Shown here in pieces: positions 26,406 to 38,000 of a stretch of 64,000 bases of DNA. The first letter of the stretch is position 1, and every line of letters starts with the position of its first letter. The notes beneath the pieces are model-generated. The model was not told where the DNA came from. It worked only from the letters and a program-made list of their open reading frames with translations, and searched no databases. Source of the stretch: Streptomyces smyrnaeus (lineage in GTDB: Bacteria > Actinomycetota > Actinomycetes > Streptomycetales > Streptomycetaceae). The stretch covers positions 23,000-86,999 of the forward strand of contig NZ_JAFFZM010000026.1 of NCBI RefSeq assembly GCF_017676345.1, in the 5' to 3' direction. The position numbers and the translations under genes were made by a program.

Positions 26406-26506
26406 GGGGCCGGTGGTTCCGTCGGCGGTTTCGGCGGCCCGTAGGGCGCCACGCCGTGAATCGGGCGATAAGCACATTTAGCTCTTGTGTCCTCTATCGT
26501 CGCCTC

Positions 26507-27235
26507 ATGCCCACGCCATACGGTTCCCGAGGCGGCGTGGCGTTCGGCCCGCACGAGCTGCGTGTGCTCGGCGGCGCTCTCGCCATCGCCCTCCAGTCCG
26601 ACCCCGCGCCCGAGCAGGCCCGGGAGTATCTGCGGCTCGCCCAGGCCGTGGACGAGACGGTCCGTGAGGGTGCCCGGCTGCGTTCTTTCGTGCGGGCGGA
26701 CCTCGCCCGCTACCGCGCGGCGCTGCCGGGTGCCGCCGCCGGCTATCTGGACCAGCTGGAGGCGGCCCTCGCCACCGGCTACCTCCCCGTACCCGCCGAC
26801 CTGTCCGCGCTCCGCGCCCTGACCGCCCGGCCGGCGGGCGCCCGGGAGCGGGCCCGCCGCCAGGACCTGCTCCGGCGCGCCGAGGCGGCCCGCATCCCCC
26901 GGGGCCGCCAACCCCGCGACGACTCCGCCGCCCGCCTCCCGGGTGTCCGGATCCCCGCCGGGAGGGCGTCGGAGGAGGACGAGCAGGGCGGCGACGGGCC
27001 CGAGTCGGCGCCGCAGCGGCAGGGGAAGCCGTCGCCCGGCCCCGCGAAGCCCGGCCCGGCCAAGCGCCCCGGCTCCCCGGAGCCCGCGCCCTCCCGGCCG
27101 GTGCCCACCCCCGCCGAGGTCTTCCCGCCCCGCCGCCGCCAGTCCCCGCCCACGCCCCCCTCCGAGCCGCCTCCCGGGGAGACGGACACGGAGGAATCGG
27201 CGCCCGGCCCGCGGCACCTGTCCGTTCCCGCCTGA
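26507..27235 (+). CDS. Hypothetical protein with disordered Pro-rich C-terminal half
   Basis: The 242-residue protein has a folded helical first half (FGPHELRVLGGALAIALQSD ... EYLRLAQAVDETVREGARLR ... YRAALPGAAAGYLDQLEAAL) and a second half dominated by Pro, Arg, Ser and Glu. The start MPTPYGSRGG was chosen over an in-frame ATG 17 codons upstream because a TATCGT element lies 6 bases before it, as in leaderless genes. I do not recognise a function. The type looks conserved in streptomycetes. Confidence 0.75.
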   Translation: MPTPYGSRGGVAFGPHELRVLGGALAIALQSDPAPEQAREYLRLAQAVDETVREGARLRSFVRADLARYRAALPGAAAGYLDQLEAALATGYLPVPADLSALRALTARPAGARERARRQDLLRRAEAARIPRGRQPRDDSAARLPGVRIPAGRASEEDEQGGDGPESAPQRQGKPSPGPAKPGPAKRPGSPEPAPSRPVPTPAEVFPPRRRQSPPTPPSEPPPGETDTEESAPGPRHLSVPA

Positions 27236-27382
27236 CCGCTCCGACCGATCCGCCCCCGCGCGGCAGCGCCGCCGCCCGGCCCCCGCCGGTACGGGGCCGG
27301 GCGGACCCGCCCGGCAGGGGGGCCCGTAAGGCGTGCGGGCCCGGCGTTACCCTGGGGGTCCGTCCACCGAGGAGGCCCAGTC

Positions 27383-27553
27383 ATGGACTACGTCGCCGCA
27401 CTCACTCCGCCGCTCGTGATGGCAGTGGCATTCACGGCGCTCATCGTGACGATCGTCAGGACCCAGGGCGGCGCCAACAAGGCCAAGGAGGACGGCATCG
27501 TGAACGCCGCCGTCCCGCGTGGTGAGGTCGCCCGCCAGAAGCGCCGGAACTGA
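27383..27553 (+). CDS. 56-residue single-pass membrane peptide
   Basis: A short ORF (MDYVAALTPPLVMAVAFTAL, then IVTIVRTQGGANKAKEDG and a basic end VARQKRRN). One helix over residues 7-26 and a cytoplasmic-like charged tail are evident. The ribosome site GAGGAGG stands 8 bases before the ATG, a strong sign of real translation. It stands alone between the Pro-rich hypothetical protein and the BlaI regulator. Function is unknown. Confidence 0.82.
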   Translation: MDYVAALTPPLVMAVAFTALIVTIVRTQGGANKAKEDGIVNAAVPRGEVARQKRRN

Positions 27554-27667
27554 ACCGGCGCCGCCGTCGGCGCCGACGGCCGATGCCGAACCGGTGCCGG
27601 GTCGCAGCCGTCTCCGGCCGACCCCGCCCGCCTTCCGGGTAATTCCCTCGATTCGGACATTTTCCAC

Positions 27668-27679
27668 TATTATTCTTCT
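27668..27679 (+). promoter_or_regulatory. -10 box of a leaderless promoter for the BlaI-family gene
   Basis: TATTAT at 27668-27673 lies 6 bases before the GTG start, in a markedly AT-rich stretch (27640-27680) of otherwise GC-rich DNA. Transcription would start at or next to the start codon. No good -35 was seen. Confidence 0.55.
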
Positions 27680-28090
27680 GTGCCGAGGCCATTGGGAGAG
27701 CTGGAAGACGCCGTGATGACCCGGGTATGGCGCTGGAACCGCCCGGTCACTGTGCGGGAAGTCCTCGAAGATCTCCAGAACGAACGCACCGTCGCGTACA
27801 CGACGGTGATGACCGTAATGGACAACCTGCGCCAGAAGGGCTGGCTGAGGCGGGATCAAGAAGGCCGCGCCTATCGATATGCGGCTGTCTCCACCCGGGC
27901 CGCATACTCGGCGGCTCTCATGCACGAGGCATGGTCGGCCAGCGACAACCCCGCCGCCGCACTTGTCGACTTCTTCGGGATGATGTCGCCGGAACAGGTC
28001 GATGTGCTCCGCAACGCCTTGCGCGTCGTACATCTGAACGGTGTGCATCTCGATCCCCCCGCTGCGGGCGGCGAGGGCGAGGGTCGATAG
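27680..28090 (+). CDS. BlaI/MecI/CopY-family winged-helix repressor
   Basis: A 136-residue protein with the family winged helix: LGELEDAVMTRVWRWNRPVT, then EVLEDLQNERTVAYTTVMTV (recognition helix region) and LRQKGWLRRDQEGRAYRY (wing). The C-terminal dimerisation helices follow. Family members repress beta-lactamase, copper or envelope genes and are usually relieved by a BlaR1/MecR1 protease, but no M56 protease is encoded nearby. The translation start is the leaderless GTG. It ends 9 bp before the GNAT gene, so the two may be cotranscribed. Confidence 0.88.
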   Translation: MPRPLGELEDAVMTRVWRWNRPVTVREVLEDLQNERTVAYTTVMTVMDNLRQKGWLRRDQEGRAYRYAAVSTRAAYSAALMHEAWSASDNPAAALVDFFGMMSPEQVDVLRNALRVVHLNGVHLDPPAAGGEGEGR

Positions 28091-28099
28091 CGTCCGTTC

Positions 28100-28624
28100 A
28101 TGGCAGAACGCGCACCGCTATCCCAGGTCACCATCCGAAGGGCACGTACGGCCGATGTCCCGGCGGTGCGCCGCCTGATCGACTCCTACTCGCGCGACCG
28201 CATCCTGCTCGACAAAGCCACCGTGACCCTTTACGAGGACATCCAGGAGTTCTGGGTGGCCGAACGGGATGCGGACGCGGAAGTCGTCGGATGCGGCGCG
28301 CTGCACGTCATGTGGGAAGATCTCGCGGAGGTCAGGACCCTGGCGGTGGACCCTTCCCAGCGCGGAACCGGCGTCGGTCATCTGCTGCTGGAGAAGCTGT
28401 TGCGCACCGCCCGGTGGATCGGGGTGCGGCGCATTTTCTGTCTCACCTTCGAAGTCGACTTCTTCGCCAAGCACGGCTTCACGGAGATCGGCGAGACTCC
28501 GGTGGACGGGGATGTCTACAGCGAGCTGCTGCGTTCCCCCGACGAGGGCGTGGCCGAGTTCCTCGGTCTCGAACGAGTGAAGCCCAACACCTTGGGTAAC
28601 AGTCGCATGCTGCTGCATCTGTGA
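28100..28624 (+). CDS. GNAT acetyltransferase, N-acetylglutamate synthase-like
   Basis: The 174-residue protein has the GNAT acetyl-CoA loop VRTLAVDPSQRGTGVGHLLL and the C-terminal FAKHGFTEIG, the pattern of short amino-acid N-acetyltransferases that supply N-acetylglutamate for arginine synthesis in actinobacteria (Rv2747-type). TIRRARTADVPAVRRLID opens the fold. The arginine assignment is family inference, as no other arg gene is nearby. Confidence 0.82.
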   Translation: MAERAPLSQVTIRRARTADVPAVRRLIDSYSRDRILLDKATVTLYEDIQEFWVAERDADAEVVGCGALHVMWEDLAEVRTLAVDPSQRGTGVGHLLLEKLLRTARWIGVRRIFCLTFEVDFFAKHGFTEIGETPVDGDVYSELLRSPDEGVAEFLGLERVKPNTLGNSRMLLHL

Positions 28625-28784
28625 ACCGTGGACGGTACGCCGCCACTATGTCCGAAAGGTCCCGCCAATCCCAGCGGAGTCGCGGAGCAAACTCAGCACA
28701 GGGTTTGTGTTTCTCCGGAAAAAGCGGTTTGCTTTCCACGTCGGTATCTGTAATCCGTTATCCAAGGACGAATGGGAGTAGCAG

Positions 28785-29123
28785 GTGGCACAGAAGGTTC
28801 AGGTTCTTCTTGTCGACGACCTCGACGGCGGCGAGGCGGACGAGACGGTGACGTTCGCGCTGGACGGTAAGTCCTACGAGATCGACCTCACCACCGCTAA
28901 TGCGGACAAGCTCCGTTCCGCTCTTGAGCCCTATCTGAAGAACGGCCGGCGTACCGGTGGCCGTTCCTCGCGCGGAAAGGGCAGCCGCTCCGGCTCCGCT
29001 TCCGGCAGCAGCCAGGACACCGCGAAGATCCGCGCGTGGGCCAAGGAGCAGGGTTACGAGGTCAATGACCGCGGTCGTGTTCCGGCCAGCATTCGCGAGG
29101 CGTACGAGAAGGCCAACGGCTGA
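28785..29123 (+). CDS. lsr2: Lsr2 nucleoid-associated xenogeneic silencer
   Basis: The 112-residue histone-like protein binds AT-rich DNA and silences foreign genes. The N-terminal oligomerisation domain (MAQKVQVLLVDDLDGGEADE, VTFALDGKSYEIDL) and the C-terminal DNA-binding domain with the minor-groove hook RGR (NDRGRVPASIREAYEKANG) are both intact, joined by a Ser/Gly/Arg linker. The GTG start follows GGGAG. The position next to clpC is the same in M. tuberculosis. A possible promoter TTTGCT-N17-TAATCC lies at 28728-28756. Confidence 0.96.
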   Translation: MAQKVQVLLVDDLDGGEADETVTFALDGKSYEIDLTTANADKLRSALEPYLKNGRRTGGRSSRGKGSRSGSASGSSQDTAKIRAWAKEQGYEVNDRGRVPASIREAYEKANG

Positions 29124-29172
29124 CGCTTTCCGGCCCAGCGGTCGACTTCGACGCCGAAGGCCGTCCCGGTTC

Positions 29173-29198
29173 GGGAGGCCCCCGTGCGGCGGCCTCCC
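29173..29198 (+). terminator. Hairpin after lsr2
   Basis: GGGAGGCC (29173-29180) pairs with GGCCTCCC (29191-29198) around a 10-base loop, 50 bp after the lsr2 stop. There is no T tract, as is usual in Streptomyces. Confidence 0.5.
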
Positions 29199-29303
29199 CC
29201 AGGGACCCCGGCCCAGCCGCCGCCGCCCTCCTTGTCACACATTGTTGATGCCCGTCACCCGCCGTGCTCGCTCTACGGTTTCTTCCGGGAGGAGCGCCCG
29301 CCT

Positions 29304-29317
29304 GTTCGCCCTCAGCG
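29304..29317. promoter_or_regulatory. Possible ClgR box 1
   Basis: GTTCGCCCTCAGCG fits the GTTCGC-N5-GCG type described for ClgR, the activator of clp and lon genes in Streptomyces. It lies about 390 bp upstream of clpC. Confidence 0.4.
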
Positions 29318-29470
29318 GATGTGGGGCGCCGTATCCGGCGGATGCCGCATGGATTGTCACTGCGAGCGGGTAAGAAGGCTCTGACGGCCAGGAAGCCCCA
29401 GGTGGCAGGGGCGGAGCGGGGGTGCTCGGTGACAGGTGTCGCCGCACGGCGCATGCGTCGGTGCGGGGGT

Positions 29471-29484
29471 GTTCGCCTTCGGCG
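29471..29484. promoter_or_regulatory. Possible ClgR box 2
   Basis: GTTCGCCTTCGGCG also fits GTTCGC-N5-GCG, and its flank GCGTAG agrees with the corynebacterial form (GCGWWS). It lies 32 bp upstream of the sigma-R-like promoter, a reasonable activator position. Confidence 0.45.
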
Positions 29485-29515
29485 TAGTGGATCCAGGTGA
29501 ATACGCCTGGCCTGC

Positions 29516-29542
29516 GGGAACATCGTCTCGCACCATCGGGTT
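29516..29542 (+). promoter_or_regulatory. Possible sigma-R/ECF-type promoter for clpC
   Basis: GGGAAC at 29516-29521 and GTT at 29540-29542 are separated by exactly 18 bases, the layout of sigma-R promoters (GGGAAT-N18-GTT). Clp and Lon protease genes are known members of the S. coelicolor disulfide-stress regulon. It would give a leader of about 160 nt. Confidence 0.45.
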
Positions 29543-29707
29543 GGAACTGGTGTCGGCTGTCCTGGGCAGGAGGCGCATGATCGACCGGGTCGACCGGGCC
29601 GCAGTCGGCAGTTGGAATGAGCGGTCCCCCGTTGCGGGACTAAGCTGCGGAAGGACAGCGAGGGGAGCGTCCCCTCACTGCCTGACCGCTCTGAGGAGCG
29701 ATTAACG

Positions 29708-32233
<2,526 letters not shown>

Positions 32234-32255
32234 CCGGCTCGACGGCCTGAGCGCT

Positions 32256-32308
32256 GCGCAGCACGAGAGGGACCGACCCGCAGTGGGTCGGTCCCTCTCG
32301 TGCTGCGC
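32256..32308. terminator. Bidirectional hairpin between clpC and the NLR gene
   Basis: A perfect 24-bp stem (32256-32279 with 32285-32308) and a 5-base loop GCAGT. It lies 23 bp after the clpC stop and 28 bp before the end of the convergent NACHT gene, so it probably ends both transcripts. Confidence 0.8.
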
Positions 32309-32335
32309 GGGCGCCCTGCGGCACCGTGGGCCGGG

Positions 32336-34912
32336 TCACGCCAGGATGCGCACACCGTCCGGCACCCCGGTCACGCGCGGCAGCCGCGGGTTGACCCGCA
32401 GTGTCGTCAGCTGGGGGAAGGCGGCGAGCCACCCCATCGGTACGCCGAGGTCGTAGGCGAGCCACAGATGGGTGAGCTGATCGTGCACCAGCCCCTCCAG
32501 CAGTTCGTCGGGGGTGAAGGGCCCGACGATCTGCACCCGCGCCCTCCCGCCCAGCTTCCGCAACGCGGCCAGCTCGAACCGGTCGGAGACGGGGTAGTAG
32601 AGCCCCTCGGGATCGAGGTGGGCGATGATCTCCTCGGCGTACCGGTCGGTGTCGAAGTTCCGCCATCCCCGCGCCAGCTCGGCACGCAGCTCCAGGGACG
32701 CCCGGTTCCGCAGCTGGGCGAGGTAGTGGATAGCCGCGTCGTCGTTGATCCGGGTGACGGTCACGGCGAGCCGGTGCGCCTCCTTGTCCGGGACGCTGCT
32801 GGGCTCGGGCAGCATCTCCAGCACTATGGGGCCCACCCAGCCCAGGCTGCGGGCGCCCTCCAGGGTGGTGGGCCGCACCATGTGGCGGGTCTCGCGCCGG
32901 ATGCGGGCGTGGGTGTCCGGGTCGAGCTCCGTCACATGCTCCAGGCAGGCGGCCGCCAGCAGCCGCCGCCGGTTGCGCTGCATGCCCTTGCGGCCGGGCG
33001 CCAGCAGCCCGCCCAGCAGCCGTGCGCACTCGGCGGGGCGCGCATGAGCGACGGCCATGCGGATGACTTCCTCCCACTCGGCCTCGTGCGCGTGGTCCAG
33101 CAGCATGTCGAAGGCGCCCTGTTCGACGGCTTCCTTGGCGGCCAGGTAGTCCTGCACGGTGCGGTGGACGAACTCGATGGACCGGTCGGACTGCTCGCGC
33201 AGCAGTCCGGTGCGCAGCAGCAGATGGTTGAAGATGTCCTCCGGGCGGCCCTGGCCCGCGGTGGAGGGGATGGCCGGCAGATGCCGGGATATCTCCTCCA
33301 ACGCCTCGTCCATGGTCAGCTCGGCCCGCCGGTCGACCAGCATCCGGTACGCCAGCTTGCGCAGCAGCCGTTCCCGCGCCCCACGCCGCAGCTTGACCGC
33401 GTCGGCGTACAGCACCCGGCGCTCCGGGTCGCGCCGCTGCAGCAGCATCTCCATTGCGGCCTCGTACAGCTCCTTGCGGCCCTGCGGCAGGGAGCCCGAC
33501 CGGTCGCGGTTCAGTGCGCAGATCAGGCCGCACATCAGCGGGTTGGTCGCCAGTCCGCGCAGTTCGCGGTAGAGCGGGATGGAGGACAGCAGCTGGTCGC
33601 GGTACTCGGCCAGCCGCCGGTGGTCCTTGCCCTCGTCGTCGGCGGCGGCCGTGTGCCAGGCGGTGATGAAGGCGGCGACCTGGTCGCGGCTCATGGGGGC
33701 CAGCGCCAGCTCGTCGAAGCCCTCGTCGGCCAGCCAGTTGGGCTCCACCGCCGAGGGCCGCGCGGTGACCAGGCAGAAGTTTCCCGAGTAGATCCGCATG
33801 AGCCGGCGCAACTGGCCGCGCAGCGCCGCCCGCTCGGACTCGGGCACCTCGTCGATGCCGTCGACCAGCAGCAGCCCGCGCTCCTCGGTGAGCACCCGTG
33901 CCACCCAGCCGTCGGGCGCCGCGTCGGCGAGCGGATGGCGGACGGCCCGCAGGAAGTCCTCCGGAGAGGGAAAGCCCTCGCGCGCGAACCGGCGTACGGG
34001 CAGGACCAGCGGTATCCGGCCGCGCAGCGAGCTCAGCTCGGGCGGCAGCGCGTCGCGCGCCGCGGAGACGGCGAGCCACTGCACCAGCGTCGTCTTCCCG
34101 GAGCCGGCGACGCCGCGCAGCAGTACCCGCTCGTGGCCGCCCAGCGCCCGGTCGGCGGGGAGTACGGGCTCACCGCTGTCGCTGTGGTCCGCCCGCCGGT
34201 CCGGGCTGTCGAACTCGGCGCTGAGGCTGAGATAGGTGGCGTCCAGCGACCAGCTGTCCGGGGTGTTCGGGTTGGGCAGATCGATGCCGTAGATGGTCAC
34301 GCGGTTGTACTGCTCGGCAATGGAACGGGCGTAGCGCGCCTCGAACTCGGCGTCCACCGCGGAGGGCTCCGGACGGCCCCGTACGGCCTCCACATCGTTC
34401 AGGTCGATCAATTGCCGTATCCGGTGGGCGCGTTCCGGCATGCGGTCGGCGAGGACGGGGGAGCGGCGGATCAGATGGTGCAGCAGATGCAGGCAGACGG
34501 TGACCAGCAGCCGGTCGTGGAACCAGGCCGCGTCCGGATTCAGCTCCCGGTCCGCACCCGGCACCGCGGAGCGCAACTTGCGCGCGAAGTCCTGCGGCCC
34601 CAGCCGCACGGCCTGCACATCCGTGGTGTCCAACTCCCCGATGATCCACAGCGTGCGGGAGAGTACGGCGGCGACGGGCTCCTCGTCCTCGGGCGGCAGC
34701 CGGTGGGCGAGCGCTGCCAGGCCCACCAGCTCTCGGGCGAGCGACAGCAGCGTCTCGTAGGACAGCGGCGGGTTCTCTCCGCGGAACGAGACGAGCCGCG
34801 CCAGCAGTTCTTCCTCGGCCTGCGCCCGGTCGGGTGTGGCCTCCACGGGCAGCAGGAGCTGGCAGACGAGCGGATCGGCGATGGTCGAGGCGAGCCGGAC
34901 GGCGGGGTCCAT
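32336..34912 (-). CDS. NACHT STAND NTPase (bacterial NLR-like), short C-terminal repeat region
   Basis: An 858-residue protein. The helical N-terminal region (about 1-190) resembles a NACHT N-terminal helical domain and ends in a conserved patch, IYGIDLPN ... YLSLSAEF. The NACHT core has Walker A GVAGSGKTTLVQWLA near residue 270, Walker B GLLLVDGIDEVP near 350, sensor-1 LVTARPSAV, NPLMCGLICALNR, and the winged helix FVHRTVQDYLAAK near 585. Helical repeats follow, and only about two leucine-rich repeats close the protein (LRVNPRLPRVTGVPDGVRIL). No separate effector domain is visible. The start ATG follows GGGAG. It is a tandem paralogue of the next gene. A phage-defence or sensing role is inference from bacterial NACHT systems. 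Confidence 0.88.
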   Translation of the reverse strand: MDPAVRLASTIADPLVCQLLLPVEATPDRAQAEEELLARLVSFRGENPPLSYETLLSLARELVGLAALAHRLPPEDEEPVAAVLSRTLWIIGELDTTDVQAVRLGPQDFARKLRSAVPGADRELNPDAAWFHDRLLVTVCLHLLHHLIRRSPVLADRMPERAHRIRQLIDLNDVEAVRGRPEPSAVDAEFEARYARSIAEQYNRVTIYGIDLPNPNTPDSWSLDATYLSLSAEFDSPDRRADHSDSGEPVLPADRALGGHERVLLRGVAGSGKTTLVQWLAVSAARDALPPELSSLRGRIPLVLPVRRFAREGFPSPEDFLRAVRHPLADAAPDGWVARVLTEERGLLLVDGIDEVPESERAALRGQLRRLMRIYSGNFCLVTARPSAVEPNWLADEGFDELALAPMSRDQVAAFITAWHTAAADDEGKDHRRLAEYRDQLLSSIPLYRELRGLATNPLMCGLICALNRDRSGSLPQGRKELYEAAMEMLLQRRDPERRVLYADAVKLRRGARERLLRKLAYRMLVDRRAELTMDEALEEISRHLPAIPSTAGQGRPEDIFNHLLLRTGLLREQSDRSIEFVHRTVQDYLAAKEAVEQGAFDMLLDHAHEAEWEEVIRMAVAHARPAECARLLGGLLAPGRKGMQRNRRRLLAAACLEHVTELDPDTHARIRRETRHMVRPTTLEGARSLGWVGPIVLEMLPEPSSVPDKEAHRLAVTVTRINDDAAIHYLAQLRNRASLELRAELARGWRNFDTDRYAEEIIAHLDPEGLYYPVSDRFELAALRKLGGRARVQIVGPFTPDELLEGLVHDQLTHLWLAYDLGVPMGWLAAFPQLTTLRVNPRLPRVTGVPDGVRILA

Positions 34913-35046
34913 GCGTGGGGACTCCCTGGCGTTGGGCGACGGCAGCGGGCGGGTGACGACGTGCTGACGGCTGTTGACGGTGGTCTGTTGACTGGTTGAT
35001 GACCAGCGTAGGCCGTACGTGTGGCTCCGGTCACCCTGTGTTCGGG

Positions 35047-38000
35047 TCAGCCTCGGCGGGGCGGGGGAGCGACGGTGACCTCGATGTGAGAGGGGAGGGA
35101 GGTGAGGTCGATGGGGCCTTGGGGGCGGGAGAGCGTGAGGTGTTGGAGGTTGGGAAGTTTGGCCAGGGAGGCGAGAGAGACCGAGCCCGCAGGCTCGGTG
35201 AGGACGAGGGTTCTCAGCGAGGGGCACGTCTCCGGGGCCAGTCGCATGCTGAACGGACTTCCGCCGAGGGACACCTGCAGCACGGACAGCTTCGTCAGCC
35301 GCGCCCCAGAGGTCCGTAGGTTGAGCAGGTGGTGGGGCTCGCAGGAGAGTTCCTGGAGGCGGGGCAGTTCGGCCAACTCGCTCCAGTCCTCTTCCGGGAG
35401 CCGGTGCCCCACCCCGGAGAGGTACAGGACTCGCAGATTGCGGAGGGCTGAGATGCCTTTGACGCTCCTGGTCTCCTCGGGGAGGAGAAGGGAGTCCAAC
35501 TCGGCGAGGTGGGCGATCCGCGCCATTTCCGGGCAGGGCGTTCCTTCGCGTACTCCCAGCAAGCGGAGACCGGGCAGCGCCTCGATTCCTTCCAGGCGCG
35601 CAAGCGTCGTCACGTCCCACAGGTACAGCGTGGACAGCGGCAGGCCGGCCAGCGGCGAGAGGTCCGTCACCGGGCATTCGCGGAGGTCGAGCTCTTCGAG
35701 ATTCGGGAACGCCTGGACGAATTCCAGCTGGTCGACAAGGTGATTCCGGGAGAGGGCCAGCTCCACCAGTTGGTCGGGAGCGGGCTGGGTTTCGAGGATC
35801 TCCCGCTCGGAAAACGCGCCTCTGATGCGCGAGGTCGACCGCTGTCCCAGCCTGCGCAGCCACACAAGGTGCTCATGGGTGCTCGCGGTGACGCGCACAT
35901 AACGCCGGTCGGGAAGGTCGGCAAGAATCTCCTTCGCGTACGTGTCCGCGTCGAACCGGTCCCAGTGCCCCGCGAGTTGCTGGAGCACGGCCGATGACGG
36001 GTGGCCCAGGAATCGCTTGAGCAGTACGAGCGCCGCGTCCGTACCCATCTGGGCGGCGGCGTGGGCGACGGCCACCGCCTCGTCGTCGTCCAGTTCCTCC
36101 AGCCCCGACAGCAGATCCAGCACCACCCCGCCCAGCGGCACCAGCTCTTTCGCCTCATCGATGTTGCGCGGCGGAATCAGCTCCTTCGCCCGCTCCTCGA
36201 CCTCCCCCCGCACCCCGGGGTCCAATTTGGTGGCGTGCTCCAGGCATGCCATCGCCAGCAGGTGCAGCCGCGTCCGGCACCCCGGCTCCGCGTCCCCCCG
36301 CTCGACCAGCCCGCGCAGCAGCCGTGCCCGCTCGTCGGGTCGGGCGTGGGCGACGGCCATCCGCACCACGTCCTCCCACTGGTCCAGGTGCGCGTTGCCC
36401 ACCAGTACGCCGAAGTCGCGCTCCTCGACCGCCGCCTTGGCGCCCAGGTAGTCCTGGAAGGTGCGGTGGACGAAGTCGACAGCCCCGTGCCCCGGCTCGC
36501 GCAGCAGTCCGGAGCGCACCAGCAGAAAGCGGAAGACGTCTGTCGCAGAGCCCTGCTCGGCGACGTACGGCATCGCGGGCAGCATCCGCTCCACCAGTTC
36601 CACCGCGTCACTCTGCGACATTTCCGACCGGCCGTTGCGGATGAGCCAGTAGGCGAGCTTCTGCAACAGCTCGACCTGGGATTCCTCGTCCAGTTCGACG
36701 CTTTCTCCGGTGGCGAAGACGGCGCGCTCCCGGTCGCGCCTCTCCAGCAGCATGGACAGCGCGGCGTCGTACAGTGCCTTGCGGCCGCGGGGCAGGAAGC
36801 CGTGCCGTTCCCGGTGCAGCGCGCAGATCAGCCCGCACATCAGTGGATTGGTGGCCAGCAGGGACAGGTCGGGCCTGGTCCGCACGGCAGTACGCAGCGA
36901 GGCGGCCATCTCCTCGTCCGCCTCGGCCGCCGCGTGCCAGCGGGCGACGAACAGCTCGACGTCGGCGGGGCGCATGGGGGCCAGGGACAGCTCGGTGAAG
37001 TCGTCGCCGGCCAGCCAGTTCTCCTGTACGGCGGAGGGGCGCGAGGTCACCAGTACGAGGTTGTCCGGGTAGGCCAGCAGCAGGTCGCGCAGCCAGCCGT
37101 GGGTGCGGGTGCGCTCCTGCTCCGGTACCTCGTCGACGCCGTCGATCAGCAGTACGCCGCGTCCGGCCGCCAGCACGCGGTCGGCCCAGCCGCCGGGCTG
37201 GGCTCCGGCCAGCGGGCAGCCCACGGCGGCCAGGAAGTCGGCGGGCGGGGGCAGTGCCGCGCCGCTCCGCGTGAGGGTGCGCAGCGGCAGCACGAACGGC
37301 ACCCGGCCGATCAGATGGGCCAGCCGTCCGGTCAGCTCGGACTGGCGAGCCGTCGTGACGGCGAGCCACTGCACGAGCGTGGTCTTCCCGGAACCCGCGA
37401 CGCCGCGCAGCAGTACCCGCTGATGCCCGGAGAGCGCCTGTTCGACGGGTTGCGCCTCCACGGCGCCGGAGCCGACCGAGGCAACGGCCGAGGTGCCTGC
37501 CGGGTCGTCGAACGGGCCGAAGCCGCGCTCGTCGGACGTCGCCTCCAGACTCAGATAGGCCGTGTCCAGCGGCCACTCGCTCGCCTGCTGGATGTCGATG
37601 CCGTAGATGGTCAGGGTGCGGTGCTTGTTGGCGATGTAGCGCGCGTACTGCTGCTCGAACCCGGCGTCCTGCGCGGACTGGGAGGGCACGCGTTCGATGA
37701 GGACGTCGACGAGGGTGATCAGCTCGCCCAGCCTGCGGCTCTGCTCGACGAGGGTGCGGGCCACGAAGGTGGAGCGCTGGGTGAGGAAGTGCAGGATGTG
37801 CAGGCAGGCGGTCTCCAGGACGCGCTGGTAGAGCGCTTCCTCGGCGGGGGCGGCGTCCGGGTGCGGGTCGTGCATGGTGGCCTGCGCGTGCAGGGCGCGG
37901 GCGAAGTCGGTGTGGCCGAGGCTGACGGCCTCCACATCGCTGAGGCCGATATCGCCGAGCGCGTGCAGGGTGTCGGCCAGTCGGGCGGAGGCGCGCTCGG

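Larger units (their letters stand above)
29124..29707. other. 584-bp region between lsr2 and clpC
   Basis: No supported gene is seen; the short ORFs here lack ribosome sites and coding bias. It holds the lsr2 hairpin, two GTTCGC-N5-GCG sequences (29304 and 29471) of ClgR-box type, a GGGAAC-N18-GTT element (29516-29542), and a 7-bp hairpin GAGGGGA/TCCCCTC (29660-29676) in the predicted clpC leader. Confidence 0.7.
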
